A stretch of DNA of 56,805 nucleotides from positions 1-56,805 of the IMG/VR virus record IMGVR_UViG_3300046474_000372; one strand, written 5' to 3'. The notes under the pieces are model-generated. The model did not search any database and had not been told where the DNA came from. It was given only the letters and a program-made list of their open reading frames with translations. Position numbers and translations under genes: made by a program. Positions 30,094 through 38,555 of this stretch are shown here, piece after piece. This stretch comes from a virus. Each line of letters opens with the position of its first letter. Position 1 is the first letter of the stretch.

Positions 30094-31187
30094 TTCCAGT
30101 AATATGCTCTTAGCTTGTCTCCGGTCAACGGAGCGAACAGCATAGTGATAGCCGTCCCGCTAATAGTATAATCGTTTCCTGCACCAGGTTCAAGTAGCAT
30201 ACCATTCAAGAACAGTTCAAGCGATAAAACTTGAGGGGCATTTGCAAGAGCAAACGAAGTGTTTACACCGTTAATAGTTCCAGTCGGAGTCTCGTTATTT
30301 ACTTGATTGCCATATTTCAGGAATCCAGTACCTGCATTATTATTGACGGTCATTGCACCAGCGGTAGAAATAGTTACATCACCTGAAGCGCTTACCCAAG
30401 TAGGCTGGTTAGAACCATTTGATACGATAAGCTGTGCAGAAGTGCTTGAGGCAGAAATACCGACTCCGCCAGCAGCTACAGTTAGTAGGCCACCAGATGC
30501 AGCAACTACTTGAACGTTGTTAGAACCATCGAAGCCAATACCATTACCGTTTTTAACAGCAAATGAAGAACCAGTTAGGCTAAGACCTTGACCGTTGCTG
30601 TAAGATGCGCCTGAAGTGTCTTGTGACCAGGTATTAGACGTAGTATCGACTGTTACGTTTGTAACTGTGGTACAGAACCACTTTGAGTTCTTATATGTCG
30701 TGCCTTCTGGTTCAACTAGAACGTAAGCCCCTTCTTTTTGAACACTTGCTGCCGCCCAGTCAGTAGGACGAGTCCAAGCAGTGCTTTGAACAACCCAAAG
30801 ACCATTCTGCGAACCTGTTGTTTGAGCAGTTGCAAGAACACGGTCACCAGATACGAGGGAAACTCCGTCGATAGTCTGCGTGCCGCTAAGTGTAATATTT
30901 GAAGCTGCAAGTGCTCTAACTGCGTTTTTGAAACTTAGACCATTAGCTAGAGCATCAACATATGATTTGCTAGCTACGTCAGTTCCGTTTGTAGGTGTAC
31001 CAACGTTGGTAATTGAGAAGCCACCCATATTAAGGGAAGCAGCCATAGAGACAGTACCGGTTGAACGAATAAACGAAGCACCGTCTTGAAGTTGAGATGT
31101 TGGAAGATTTAGACCGGAGACTAGCGCTGATGCTGGAATAGATCCAGCCATTATCTGAGAACCGCCCCGAATTAGTGTTTGAGCCAT
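30090..31187 (-). CDS. Tail fibre protein
   Basis: A 365-aa protein. Residues ~1-75 ('NMGGFSITNVGTPTNGTDVA...YVDALANG') match the phage fibre motif in which 'I-x-N-V-x-x-P-x-x-x-T-D-A-x-x-K-x-Y-V-D' recurs. Residues ~85-190 are a conserved fibre domain ('VSLVSGDRVLATAQTTGSQN'); the rest is repetitive beta shaft with a C-terminal 'VLSLELFLNGMLL' head domain also seen in the gene at 31260. Likely a host-recognition or baseplate-attached fibre. Transcribed from 31245 through a hairpin leader. Confidence 0.7.
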   Translation of the reverse strand: MAQTLIRGGSQIMAGSIPASALVSGLNLPTSQLQDGASFIRSTGTVSMAASLNMGGFSITNVGTPTNGTDVASKSYVDALANGLSFKNAVRALAASNITLSGTQTIDGVSLVSGDRVLATAQTTGSQNGLWVVQSTAWTRPTDWAAASVQKEGAYVLVEPEGTTYKNSKWFCTTVTNVTVDTTSNTWSQDTSGASYSNGQGLSLTGSSFAVKNGNGIGFDGSNNVQVVAASGGLLTVAAGGVGISASSTSAQLIVSNGSNQPTWVSASGDVTISTAGAMTVNNNAGTGFLKYGNQVNNETPTGTINGVNTSFALANAPQVLSLELFLNGMLLEPGAGNDYTISGTAITMLFAPLTGDKLRAYYWK

Positions 31188-31203
31188 TTGTGGCTCTCCT
31201 TTT

Positions 31204-31230
31204 AAAAGAGGCCCGATAGTAGCTGGACCT
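31204..31230 (-). promoter_or_regulatory. Leader hairpin with U-run before fibre gene
   Basis: Minus-strand RNA AGGUCC-(AGCUACUAUC)-GGGCCU, 6 bp with one U-G pair, followed by CUUUU and then the ribosome site AAAAGGAGAG. Same arrangement as the leader before the decoration gene: promoter, hairpin with U-run, then Shine-Dalgarno. Confidence 0.5.
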
Positions 31231-31244
31231 TAGCTTACAAAATG

Positions 31245-31251
31245 TATTTTA
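31245..31251 (-). promoter_or_regulatory. Late promoter motif GTTAAAATA, fibre gene
   Basis: Minus strand reads AAAAGT-TAAAATA-CATTT, 58 nt before the start at 31187 and just after the upstream stop codon. Confidence 0.6.
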
Positions 31252-31259
31252 ACTTTTGC

Positions 31260-31631
31260 TTATTTTATATAAGTCAGCATGATAAGGTCATCGGTATACA
31301 GATCTAAAGACTCTGGCAATACCAATACATTATTTATGACTTCATAAGCCGTTCTGGATTGGAGAAATCCATTTATAAACAGCATTGTTCCCGCCGTCGG
31401 GGAATCAGGTAAGGATAGGTTTTGAGCACCGTCTGCAGACAGAGTAAACTCTGCTTGCTCTAGGGTAAACGATGATGGTTCAGACCTATCTCCAGCTGAT
31501 GTCGGTGGAGCTACAACCCCTACCGGAGTGGCAGGAGGTGTAGTTACTATCTGATCTATATCGTATTCATCATCTACGATTTCAGCAAGGTCAGATAGTC
31601 CCCGTATAAACCTATTGGGATTCGTGATCAT
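31260..31631 (-). CDS. Small fibre/virion protein
   Basis: A 123-aa protein. The C-terminal 50 residues ('GTMLFINGFLQSRTAYEVIN...DLYTDDLIMLTYIK') resemble the small beta domain ending the adjacent fibre ('LELFLNGMLLEPGAGNDYTI'). The N-terminal half is acidic and Pro-rich. It overlaps the end of RNAP beta by 20 nt, so it is coupled to it. Confidence 0.55.
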   Translation of the reverse strand: MITNPNRFIRGLSDLAEIVDDEYDIDQIVTTPPATPVGVVAPPTSAGDRSEPSSFTLEQAEFTLSADGAQNLSLPDSPTAGTMLFINGFLQSRTAYEVINNVLVLPESLDLYTDDLIMLTYIK

Positions 31632-34600
31632 TATGCCCTTCCGCTTCGCTACTTATGTTAGCACTATTCACTTTTATAGTTTTAATGTGCTGACCGTTCG
31701 ACGTATTGTGCAGAGCAAATGAACCATCATCCAACTTCTTGATACCGATTGAGCCTTGGATAATACCGTCGAACTCGCTTGACTTCAGGCCTAGAAGACT
31801 CTTAATAGGCCGTTCAAACACTGGGTTTGGTAAGGATTCTGCTAGTTCGTAGTGTGTCCACTGCTTACCTCTTAATCCACCTGTCGTACCTGGATCGTAC
31901 AAACCACCCTTTTCAGGTTCAAGATTCTTGGCACTCAGAAGTTCTGGTGAAAGAATCTTGCCATTTGACATACCTAGAATGTCTTGGTCTGTCATAGGAG
32001 ATATTGTCAGCTTACCGTCTTTAATGCTTGTCTTGATACCAGACCCACTCAGATAATCAAAGAACTTCTGAGTTGAAAATGTCATCTTAGGTTTTGGCAA
32101 AGCTTGACCAGATCTAAACTTAGCCCAGTACTCTGAGTTTTCCTGTGACTTAAGCGTCGAGATTTCCTTAAGGTTCTTACGAGCATTTGAGCCAAGAAGA
32201 CCAAGCATTTCCATGTACCCAACTGACTTAGAGCCTTCTTCACCGCCCTTCGTAGGTTGAAGTACATTATCGTAGCTTCCAACGTTACGAGCTGACCAGT
32301 TTTGGTCGGTAGTCTTGTACAGCTTCAGAAAGTACTGAGGGCCTGTAAGAATCTTGCCTAGATCTTTACCAGTCTTAGGATCCACCATCATATCAGTGTC
32401 GCTTACGCCTAGTTTATCAAGTTCACTCTTAAGCTGAGAAACGTTGCTTGACTTGGCAAAGTTATGCACAAAGTAAGGTTTCCCAGTCACCTTAGCAATC
32501 TTGCCAGCAGCAGTTTCCATAAGCTGACCCAAGTTAATACGTGAAGTTACTGAAGCGGGGTTAAGCAGAATATCAACCGGAGCGCCAGTCTCTTTCTTGA
32601 ACGGCATTTCGTTATCAGAAAGAATCAGTGAAACAATACCTTTATTACCATGAAGTCCTGTTAACTTATCGCCAATCTCAAGCGGCTTAACTGAACGTAC
32701 TAGAAGACGAATATTCTTGCCTTCAGTATGTGCATCTACTACAGTACCATTCTCTTCATGAGTCCAAGCTTCGCTAACTACTCGGTAAGGATTTACCAGC
32801 GATTTGTGAAGACGTGCAAGCATTCGGTCTTCTGACGTAGGCTCACGTTTTTCAAGCACAGCATACACTGGATCGCCGTGATTCATAGTTGCACCCACCT
32901 TAGCAAAGCCACGTTCATCTAGTTTCTCAAGCTGTTCTTTAGTGAACCTGCCCGGGAAGTGGCGAGCTAGCAAAGTCTTGCTCATAGTTGAGATAGGCTG
33001 TACTGCATAGTCAACCTTATATGCGTGATGGCTGCTTAGACTATCAGCACATGAACGGCTAATTACCAAACCGTCTTCGTGGTTGTAGCCCTTATACGGC
33101 ATGTACGCAACTTCAAGATTTTTACCCAGCGCTAGTTCTCCGTCAACTGTGTAGTTGTTATCAGAAATAGGCTGACCATCTGCAACTCTATCGCCAACCT
33201 TAACGAGAGGCTTTTCATCATCAAGGAAACCCTTCATGTTGAACGGTAGATTTTTAACTAGATCTACTTTGTGAGTACGGCCATCTACGTCGTCTTTGAT
33301 ATGGATTTGTGACTTGGTGACGTTTGTGATTGTTCCAGCTACAGGTGCAATCGTGCTAATAACGTTGCCGATTGCCTTAGTGAAACTTACTCCACCACCA
33401 GTAACAGTCTGTACAAGAGGCTTCTCACGATTAACAAGTGAAAGCGCCTGGGGAATAGCTTTACCTGCCATCGTTAGACGGCCAGGGTGATTACTATTCA
33501 AGAACGGTACGAGGTTAGTCGTAATCGTGTACATGTCTGTCGTATCTGCAAGCCAGTAATCTACTTGGTTTACAGGAACTTCTTTAAGCGCACCCCGAAC
33601 CTGAGCTTGTACTGTTTTCTTGCCTTCTTGATGTGGAAAGCCGATTGTGCTTGTCATCATTTCCTGCACTGACAGGTAATGTTGCTTTCCTTGTTTATCA
33701 AGAACTCGTGAATACAGATTTCCACTATCATCACGACGAGCGGAAATAGTGAAACGTTGGTCAATACCAGCGTGACCTGATTCCGGCGTACGGCTAGGAT
33801 CGATAATGCCAAGGTGAGATGGGTCGATATCTCGTGCTGACATAGGTACGCCACGGTCTGAAGCAATACCGCCTTCACCGGCACCTAGTACAGTGACCTT
33901 TCCGACGCTTTCCAGGCTCTCTAGCGGGTTCGTTTCCGAAGGAGTAGATACCAGGTTAGAATCGATGATGTAGCCCGTCATAACCTTGTTATAGGGCTTG
34001 CTGACCACTACGTCACGCAGGGATGGATTCTTGGTCTTGTCAAGGCCTGCTAGAAGCTTACGACGGATGCTTGGGAGCATTTCGTGCTTGCTGAAACGAG
34101 TACGGATGAAGTCGGGCAGATTCTGAACACGTTTAAATTGCAGAGAATCTCGATTATCTTCTTCACGGTCACCTGCGTGTACTTGAACAAGGTTCTTCAT
34201 AGCACGTAGAATCGATTCAGAATTAACTGAACCAAGTGACTTTCCTAGCGTAACCAAAGTTGTTTGCGGAGAAAGAGACGATGCTTCCATTGATTCACGG
34301 AGTTGCATGATCTTTTCTTCTGTACTGGCTGTTGGCTTTTGCTTACCAGTTGACACTAGCTTGCTGTATAGATCATTGATGATCTTTTGCTCTTTCCCTG
34401 CTGAGGAAGCAAGGTTGGCTTCCCAAACCTGCGCAGGAACATACTGACTTACTTCTTTGGGACCAATGCCAAAAACTCTTGAGACCAACGGTCCAAGAGG
34501 AATAGTTGAAGACGAGCTTGCAGGATGTACTGAAAACTGGAATGTCTGTGGATCAAGCGTAATGGAGAAGCTTCGACCTGAGCCAGTGTTGAAGTGAGAC

Positions 34601-35016
34601 TCTAGTTCGCCAGTTTCTTTACTACGAGTATAAACTCCAGGGTTAAGCTGGAGCTGATTTGCTACTGAGTAGTTATTACCCTTATAAAGCATCGTGTGCT
34701 TTGGAGTAATGTGGAATGCATCCATCAAAGAGAAATTCTTATTCTCATCAATTACTTTGCCAGTAGCCTTGTCGATCAGTTTGATGTGACCACGAATAGG
34801 ATATGCAAGAGACTTTGATTTAAGAATCGCATCTTTCTCATCAAGGTGAGTGAACTCTTTTGGTTCGGTGCGAATATCTTCAAGAGTAAGAACATAATTC
34901 TTACCCTCGATAGGGAATTGAGAAGCGATGCCTTGCATTAAGGAAGCATCCACACGTTGGCGAATTTCCTTAGGCGATGAAAAGATAAGTTGTAGATTAT
35001 CGGCTGGTGTCGGCAT
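31612..35016 (-). CDS. RNA polymerase beta subunit
   Basis: An 1134-aa protein (E. coli beta is 1342). Diagnostic blocks: 'YKGYNHEDGLVISRS' (~640-654) and 'GDKLTGLHGNKGIVS' (~781-795), the beta sequences lining the active centre, and 'VDILLNPASVTSRINLGQLM' close after. It is unsplit, unlike the beta of phiKZ-like phages, while its partner beta-prime is split. No NKYLEKIA tag. It lies between portal and fibre genes, coupled to a 98-aa gene by a 20-nt overlap. With beta-prime and the sigma-like factor at 54350 it would form a phage polymerase that could read the TAAAATA or TTGGTATAAG promoters. Confidence 0.92.
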   Translation of the reverse strand: MPTPADNLQLIFSSPKEIRQRVDASLMQGIASQFPIEGKNYVLTLEDIRTEPKEFTHLDEKDAILKSKSLAYPIRGHIKLIDKATGKVIDENKNFSLMDAFHITPKHTMLYKGNNYSVANQLQLNPGVYTRSKETGELESHFNTGSGRSFSITLDPQTFQFSVHPASSSSTIPLGPLVSRVFGIGPKEVSQYVPAQVWEANLASSAGKEQKIINDLYSKLVSTGKQKPTASTEEKIMQLRESMEASSLSPQTTLVTLGKSLGSVNSESILRAMKNLVQVHAGDREEDNRDSLQFKRVQNLPDFIRTRFSKHEMLPSIRRKLLAGLDKTKNPSLRDVVVSKPYNKVMTGYIIDSNLVSTPSETNPLESLESVGKVTVLGAGEGGIASDRGVPMSARDIDPSHLGIIDPSRTPESGHAGIDQRFTISARRDDSGNLYSRVLDKQGKQHYLSVQEMMTSTIGFPHQEGKKTVQAQVRGALKEVPVNQVDYWLADTTDMYTITTNLVPFLNSNHPGRLTMAGKAIPQALSLVNREKPLVQTVTGGGVSFTKAIGNVISTIAPVAGTITNVTKSQIHIKDDVDGRTHKVDLVKNLPFNMKGFLDDEKPLVKVGDRVADGQPISDNNYTVDGELALGKNLEVAYMPYKGYNHEDGLVISRSCADSLSSHHAYKVDYAVQPISTMSKTLLARHFPGRFTKEQLEKLDERGFAKVGATMNHGDPVYAVLEKREPTSEDRMLARLHKSLVNPYRVVSEAWTHEENGTVVDAHTEGKNIRLLVRSVKPLEIGDKLTGLHGNKGIVSLILSDNEMPFKKETGAPVDILLNPASVTSRINLGQLMETAAGKIAKVTGKPYFVHNFAKSSNVSQLKSELDKLGVSDTDMMVDPKTGKDLGKILTGPQYFLKLYKTTDQNWSARNVGSYDNVLQPTKGGEEGSKSVGYMEMLGLLGSNARKNLKEISTLKSQENSEYWAKFRSGQALPKPKMTFSTQKFFDYLSGSGIKTSIKDGKLTISPMTDQDILGMSNGKILSPELLSAKNLEPEKGGLYDPGTTGGLRGKQWTHYELAESLPNPVFERPIKSLLGLKSSEFDGIIQGSIGIKKLDDGSFALHNTSNGQHIKTIKVNSANISSEAEGHNDHESQ

Positions 35017-35293
35017 CTCGTGTCTCTAATTGCAGGTAGCTCACTACCATATAGTATTTGTCCATAAAGGTAAATTTATCCTTAGTCAGAATAATAATAC
35101 CTTGTCCTTTAACTGCTTTGGTTTCTATGATTTCAAGCTCAGCTCGTGAGCCTGGATCCATAATGTCGATCTGTGCGTATTTTACTGAATAGTTCTTGAA
35201 ATCACTTTCATCGACCGGTTTCGGGCCGAAGCCCGGAAACGCCATTGGTTCAGCTGTGATGATTCCATTTGTAACGCCATCTTTTGAAGCCAT
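34997..35293 (-). CDS. Uncharacterised 98-aa protein coupled to RNAP beta
   Basis: A small alpha/beta protein ('GQGIIILTKDKFTFMDKYYM') between portal and RNAP beta, overlapping beta by 20 nt. No motif known to me. A small head protein or RNAP-associated factor are both possible. Confidence 0.55.
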   Translation of the reverse strand: MASKDGVTNGIITAEPMAFPGFGPKPVDESDFKNYSVKYAQIDIMDPGSRAELEIIETKAVKGQGIIILTKDKFTFMDKYYMVVSYLQLETRDADTSR

Positions 35294-35303
35294 TTAATTT
35301 CCT

Positions 35304-37199
35304 TTACTGTTGCGCAGCAGGGCCGCTGGAAGTATCATTTTGCTTCTCTTCGCCAGAGCCATTTTGGTGTTCTGGTTGCCCTGCTCCGTTAGTGGGTTCG
35401 TCAGCAGAATCTTCCTCTCCGCCTGGAGCACCTGGAGCTTGACCAGGCTGTCCTGGGATCGGTTTGCCATCCGGACCAACCTGTTGCATAGCCATTTGTG
35501 CCTGCTGGTTTTCTGCGTACTCTTCTAGAAGCTTAGCGACTAACATGAACATCGCATAATCTTCTAATTTTAGACGGTTAAGTATAGCACGTTTTGTACC
35601 ATCATCAGCAGTATAAAGCTGTTCAGCGATTTGTTGAGCCTTAGCCAGAGCCGTCTTGTAATCATTGTTACGGTCGAAGCTGTCTCCTGTTTCACGAGCG
35701 GCCAAGTACGTACTTTGATCTACTTCTAGCTTCGTCTTGACTTCGCTAACTGCACGACTAATAGCGTCTTCCCTCATTTTGTCCAGTTCTTCTGAAAAGT
35801 TCATACCAAAAGATTCGTACAGACTAGACAGTGATCCATTATTACTTTGGACAGCTTGGATAAGCATTTGCTGTAAGTTAAGATCATCAGTAAGCTTGAA
35901 CGGCGCAAGGTCTACTTCACAAGTTTCAAGGTTCAAGTACTTCGATACACGAGACATAATCCATGAAATTAAGTCACCGATCTGCCCTGTGTAGCAAAGC
36001 ATAGTATTTTCTAGAAGACGTAGTCCAGTAGTTGAACTTGTCCAGTTAGTCGTACCTGCTAGCAATTCTCGTGAAACGCCAAGAGCCAGAAGAATCGAAT
36101 CTTCAGCTTGTTGAATCTCTGAAGCTACTAGAAGACTCTTACCCTCACCGCTAATTGCTTGATATCCAATAGGAACAGGCGCTACTACAACGTGATTATT
36201 ATCTTGCTTATGCTTGACCAAATTAGCCTGCATACGCTCAACGAAGTTACGTAGACTGATCTGTGAAACAGGATCGCTGTTTGCTGTCTGAGCTTGCGGG
36301 AAAATCACACGAAGCGGAGACATAAAGTCAGTTGCTACAGACTCGTTAGCCTTTCTTAGCGTTGCTTGATAGAAAACAAGATAGAACAGAGAGATAAGCG
36401 GTGGAACTGCAACGCCGTTAATCTGCTGACCTGCTGAGAGATTTTGCAGATGGAACAGATTATTTCTATCGAACTTAAAGTCTTGATTATTCTCTACAGC
36501 TTCTACGAAACCCCAAGGTACACTATTTACAAAAAGCTTATCACCTTCTCTAATTTTGCGTTTAACGTCGTTAGGGATCTTGTAGTAGTACTCGTATTCA
36601 CCAGTAATAGGGTTGAAGTTAACGTTGATATTGATCGGATCCCATTGAATCAGATTCATGTCTTCAACATTGTTTGACTTAGCATCTCTACGAGTAAACG
36701 TTACTCCCTTGGCTCCACAATGAGGGCAATCACCCACGAATTTATATGTTTTGAATTTTGTGAATTCAGCGTTCTTAGCATTGAAACCTTGACTGCAAGA
36801 TGGGCAATGCAGGGTTCTATGAATAGGAAAGTAAATCGAGATAAATACGTTACCGATGGTGTAGTATTCGAATCCGATATTGTGAAGCGCTGATTTAAGC
36901 TTGAAGCTTTTGAATACTTCTTCGTACTTTCGTTTTGTAGCTTCTGATTTTGTACGTACAACGAACTCTGTAATAGGGTACGTTGCAAATTTACGTATGA
37001 CTTCAGTCGTCACCGGTGATTGAACGGTGATGTATTTAGCCCATCTGATTACATCATGTAGATTTCTTGGTAGAAACTGATTTGATACTGAGAACCACGG
37101 ACTTCCGGCAGTTGCGAAATTGCCTGCTCCCGGTAGGCCACCGGAAGTTCCAGGAATAGGAGGAGGTTGATATGGTGTGTAAAAGCCGTTATTTGACAT
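35304..37199 (-). CDS. Portal protein with inserted zinc ribbon
   Basis: A 631-aa protein. The overall plan fits myovirus portals: N-terminal 'VIRWAKYITVQSPVTTEVIR', a long core with 'ILLALGVSRELLAGTTNWTS', a stem/crown helical region and an acidic, Gln/Pro/Gly-rich tail (~590-631). An insertion at ~130-170 carries C132-x2-C135 and C158-x2-C161, a zinc ribbon not usual in portals. The portal forms the dodecameric DNA gate at one vertex. First gene of the main late block, with a promoter 27 nt upstream. Confidence 0.8.
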   Translation of the reverse strand: MSNNGFYTPYQPPPIPGTSGGLPGAGNFATAGSPWFSVSNQFLPRNLHDVIRWAKYITVQSPVTTEVIRKFATYPITEFVVRTKSEATKRKYEEVFKSFKLKSALHNIGFEYYTIGNVFISIYFPIHRTLHCPSCSQGFNAKNAEFTKFKTYKFVGDCPHCGAKGVTFTRRDAKSNNVEDMNLIQWDPININVNFNPITGEYEYYYKIPNDVKRKIREGDKLFVNSVPWGFVEAVENNQDFKFDRNNLFHLQNLSAGQQINGVAVPPLISLFYLVFYQATLRKANESVATDFMSPLRVIFPQAQTANSDPVSQISLRNFVERMQANLVKHKQDNNHVVVAPVPIGYQAISGEGKSLLVASEIQQAEDSILLALGVSRELLAGTTNWTSSTTGLRLLENTMLCYTGQIGDLISWIMSRVSKYLNLETCEVDLAPFKLTDDLNLQQMLIQAVQSNNGSLSSLYESFGMNFSEELDKMREDAISRAVSEVKTKLEVDQSTYLAARETGDSFDRNNDYKTALAKAQQIAEQLYTADDGTKRAILNRLKLEDYAMFMLVAKLLEEYAENQQAQMAMQQVGPDGKPIPGQPGQAPGAPGGEEDSADEPTNGAGQPEHQNGSGEEKQNDTSSGPAAQQ

Positions 37200-37225
37200 G
37201 TCGGGGCCAGATTAATTGATAACCG

Positions 37226-37232
37226 TATTTTA
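37226..37232 (-). promoter_or_regulatory. Late promoter motif TTTAAAATA, portal
   Basis: Minus strand reads TCAGTT-TAAAATA-CGGTT, 27 nt before the portal start. Confidence 0.65.
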
Positions 37233-37287
37233 AACTGACCCCTGGTTCAAGTCAATTGGTAAAAATTCAATTTTTTGAGGTCGATCT

Positions 37288-37297
37288 TGGTATAAGT
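37288..37297 (+). promoter_or_regulatory. Plus-strand promoter TTGGTATAAG (tandem copy 1)
   Basis: Exact motif preceded by ATTCAATTTTTTGAGGTCGATC. A very similar segment precedes the copy 75 bp downstream. No gene lies between the two. Confidence 0.65.
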
Positions 37298-37362
37298 AAA
37301 GTACCGGAAAGACATACTGTTTTTGGCCATCAGAAGCGGTATTCAATTTTCAGGGTCGCAGC

Positions 37363-37372
37363 TTGGTATAAG
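37363..37372 (+). promoter_or_regulatory. Plus-strand promoter TTGGTATAAG (tandem copy 2)
   Basis: Exact motif preceded by ATTCAATTTTCAGGGTCGCAGC; the ~32-bp repeat with copy 1 suggests a duplication that strengthens expression of the gene at 37429. Confidence 0.7.
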
Positions 37373-37428
37373 TGCTGTGTAATAATAGGTAGGTTCCTCC
37401 CATTCAAATCCTTTCAAGGAGCATCACC

Positions 37429-37803
37429 ATGACGACGCAAAAACACGAAGCAGGCAAGCCGGAAAGCAACAAGACGGAAAACGAAGGCGTGGCCGACGAA
37501 GTTCGTATGGCCCGTGAACGTGCAGAAGAGCTGGAACTCGAAAACCGCCGTCTCCATCAAGAAGCCCGTCAAGCCAAGAAGGCTGCCGGTCGCTACGAAG
37601 ACGCTGCGGCAATCGTGGAAGGCGAAGGTCGTGTCGGAGCATTCTTCCGCCACATGAACCGCACTGTCCTGGCTGCAGCTGGTCTGGCAGCGGGTGCAGC
37701 TCTCGGTGTCGGTGGCACGCTGCTCGTGCAAAGCCGCATGAACCGCACGGCAGTCGGTAGCACCGGTACGGACCACGCCGATATCCATATCGACGCGGAG
37801 TGA
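37429..37803 (+). CDS. Coiled-coil membrane-anchored protein, GC-rich codons
   Basis: A 124-aa protein: polar N-terminus, a charged helix ('RMARERAEELELENRRLHQE'), then a single Ala/Gly-rich membrane helix near residues 82-100 ('LAAAGLAAGAALGVGGTLLV') and a short tail. AAGGAG precedes the ATG. Codons are visibly GC-rich at third positions compared with the structural genes, which suggests either strong expression tuned to a GC-rich host or recent acquisition. Two tandem promoters and a double-hairpin terminator mark it as a strongly expressed single-gene unit. Confidence 0.65.
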   Translation: MTTQKHEAGKPESNKTENEGVADEVRMARERAEELELENRRLHQEARQAKKAAGRYEDAAAIVEGEGRVGAFFRHMNRTVLAAAGLAAGAALGVGGTLLVQSRMNRTAVGSTGTDHADIHIDAE

Positions 37804-37809
37804 GCAGTA

Positions 37810-37876
37810 CAGGGACGCTGGAGAAATCCAGCTCCCTCCCTTCACCGGGAAACCGGGAACCTCGACCCGGTTTTTT
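37810..37876 (+). terminator. Double-hairpin terminator
   Basis: A first hairpin AGGGA-CG-CTGGA-GAAA-TCCAG-C-TCCCT is followed by ACCGGG-AACCTCGA-CCCGGT and TTTTT. The second is a standard Rho-independent terminator. Confidence 0.85.
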
Positions 37877-37900
37877 AGTTTCCTCAAATAAGGTCGATTA

Positions 37901-37910
37901 TTGGTATAAG
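37901..37910 (+). promoter_or_regulatory. Plus-strand promoter TTGGTATAAG with 110-nt structured leader
   Basis: Exact motif followed by TATATTGTAG. The leader to 38020 contains ACGAATA (37941-37947) pairing with TATTCGT (37992-37998) around an inner GCGG-ATT-CCGC hairpin (37969-37979). Confidence 0.65.
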
Positions 37911-38020
37911 TATATTGTAGTAAGTATTAGATAACTAAAAACGAATAAAACCCTTACTTTTAAAAGGTGCGGATTCCGCTCAACATTCAAGTATTCGTTT
38001 CACTTATTTAGGAGTTAGTC

Positions 38021-38185
38021 ATGTCCCAACACAAGCCCCGAACCACAGATAAAGAGGCACAGTCATCGAGAGTTATTGGCAGCGTCTTCAAAGAGATGGT
38101 TCACTCTGCTGGAGTTGTTGTTGGTGGGCTCTTAATTTCTGTGCTGCTTGTCTCCCAGGAAGGGCGCACATTGAGACACCACTAA
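38021..38185 (+). CDS. 54-aa single-pass membrane protein
   Basis: ATG preceded by TAGGAG. Polar N-terminus (MSQHKPRTTDKEAQSS), then a hydrophobic helix ('SAGVVVGGLLISVLLVS') and a short basic tail. It is the first of three small membrane protein genes sharing one promoter. Function unknown. Confidence 0.6.
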   Translation: MSQHKPRTTDKEAQSSRVIGSVFKEMVHSAGVVVGGLLISVLLVSQEGRTLRHH

Positions 38186-38280
38186 TAATTCTAAACAGGC
38201 CATGTATGGGCGGATTCAATGAAGAGTCCGCTCATCACACAAGTTTCACAACGGGTGTAGTTTCATCTGGAGTTTTAAAA

Positions 38281-38496
38281 ATGGCGTACAAAGAAAAGCC
38301 GTTCATCGATGAAGAGTTCGGGGATGAACTCAACGCGGAGAAAGTAGTGGGTGGTTTCTTGAAAGGTGTTCTCACCGTAGCGGGGGTTGCGTTGATGGCC
38401 GTCATTGCCGGTTACAGCGCCGGTATCGCCCAGGAGAATTACCGGGCGTCGAGAGCCAAGGCGAGTGGTCTTGACTCTGCCCGCTCACAGAGGTAG
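38281..38496 (+). CDS. 71-aa membrane protein
   Basis: Start set at 38281 because GGAG lies 8 nt upstream; an in-frame ATG at 38206 has no ribosome site. Acidic N-terminus (MAYKEKPFIDEEFGDE), then a hydrophobic helix ('GVLTVAGVALMAVIAGYSAG') and a basic tail. Function unknown. Confidence 0.6.
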   Translation: MAYKEKPFIDEEFGDELNAEKVVGGFLKGVLTVAGVALMAVIAGYSAGIAQENYRASRAKASGLDSARSQR

Positions 38497-38555
38497 GGGC
38501 CACCCTGACATATATGAACCACAGGAACTCGAAAATCAACAAGCCGAGGCCGACT

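Noticed and set aside
28691-31187. Diversity-generating retroelement acting on the fibre genes.
   Set aside because: No reverse transcriptase gene and no template/variable repeat pair is visible in the window.
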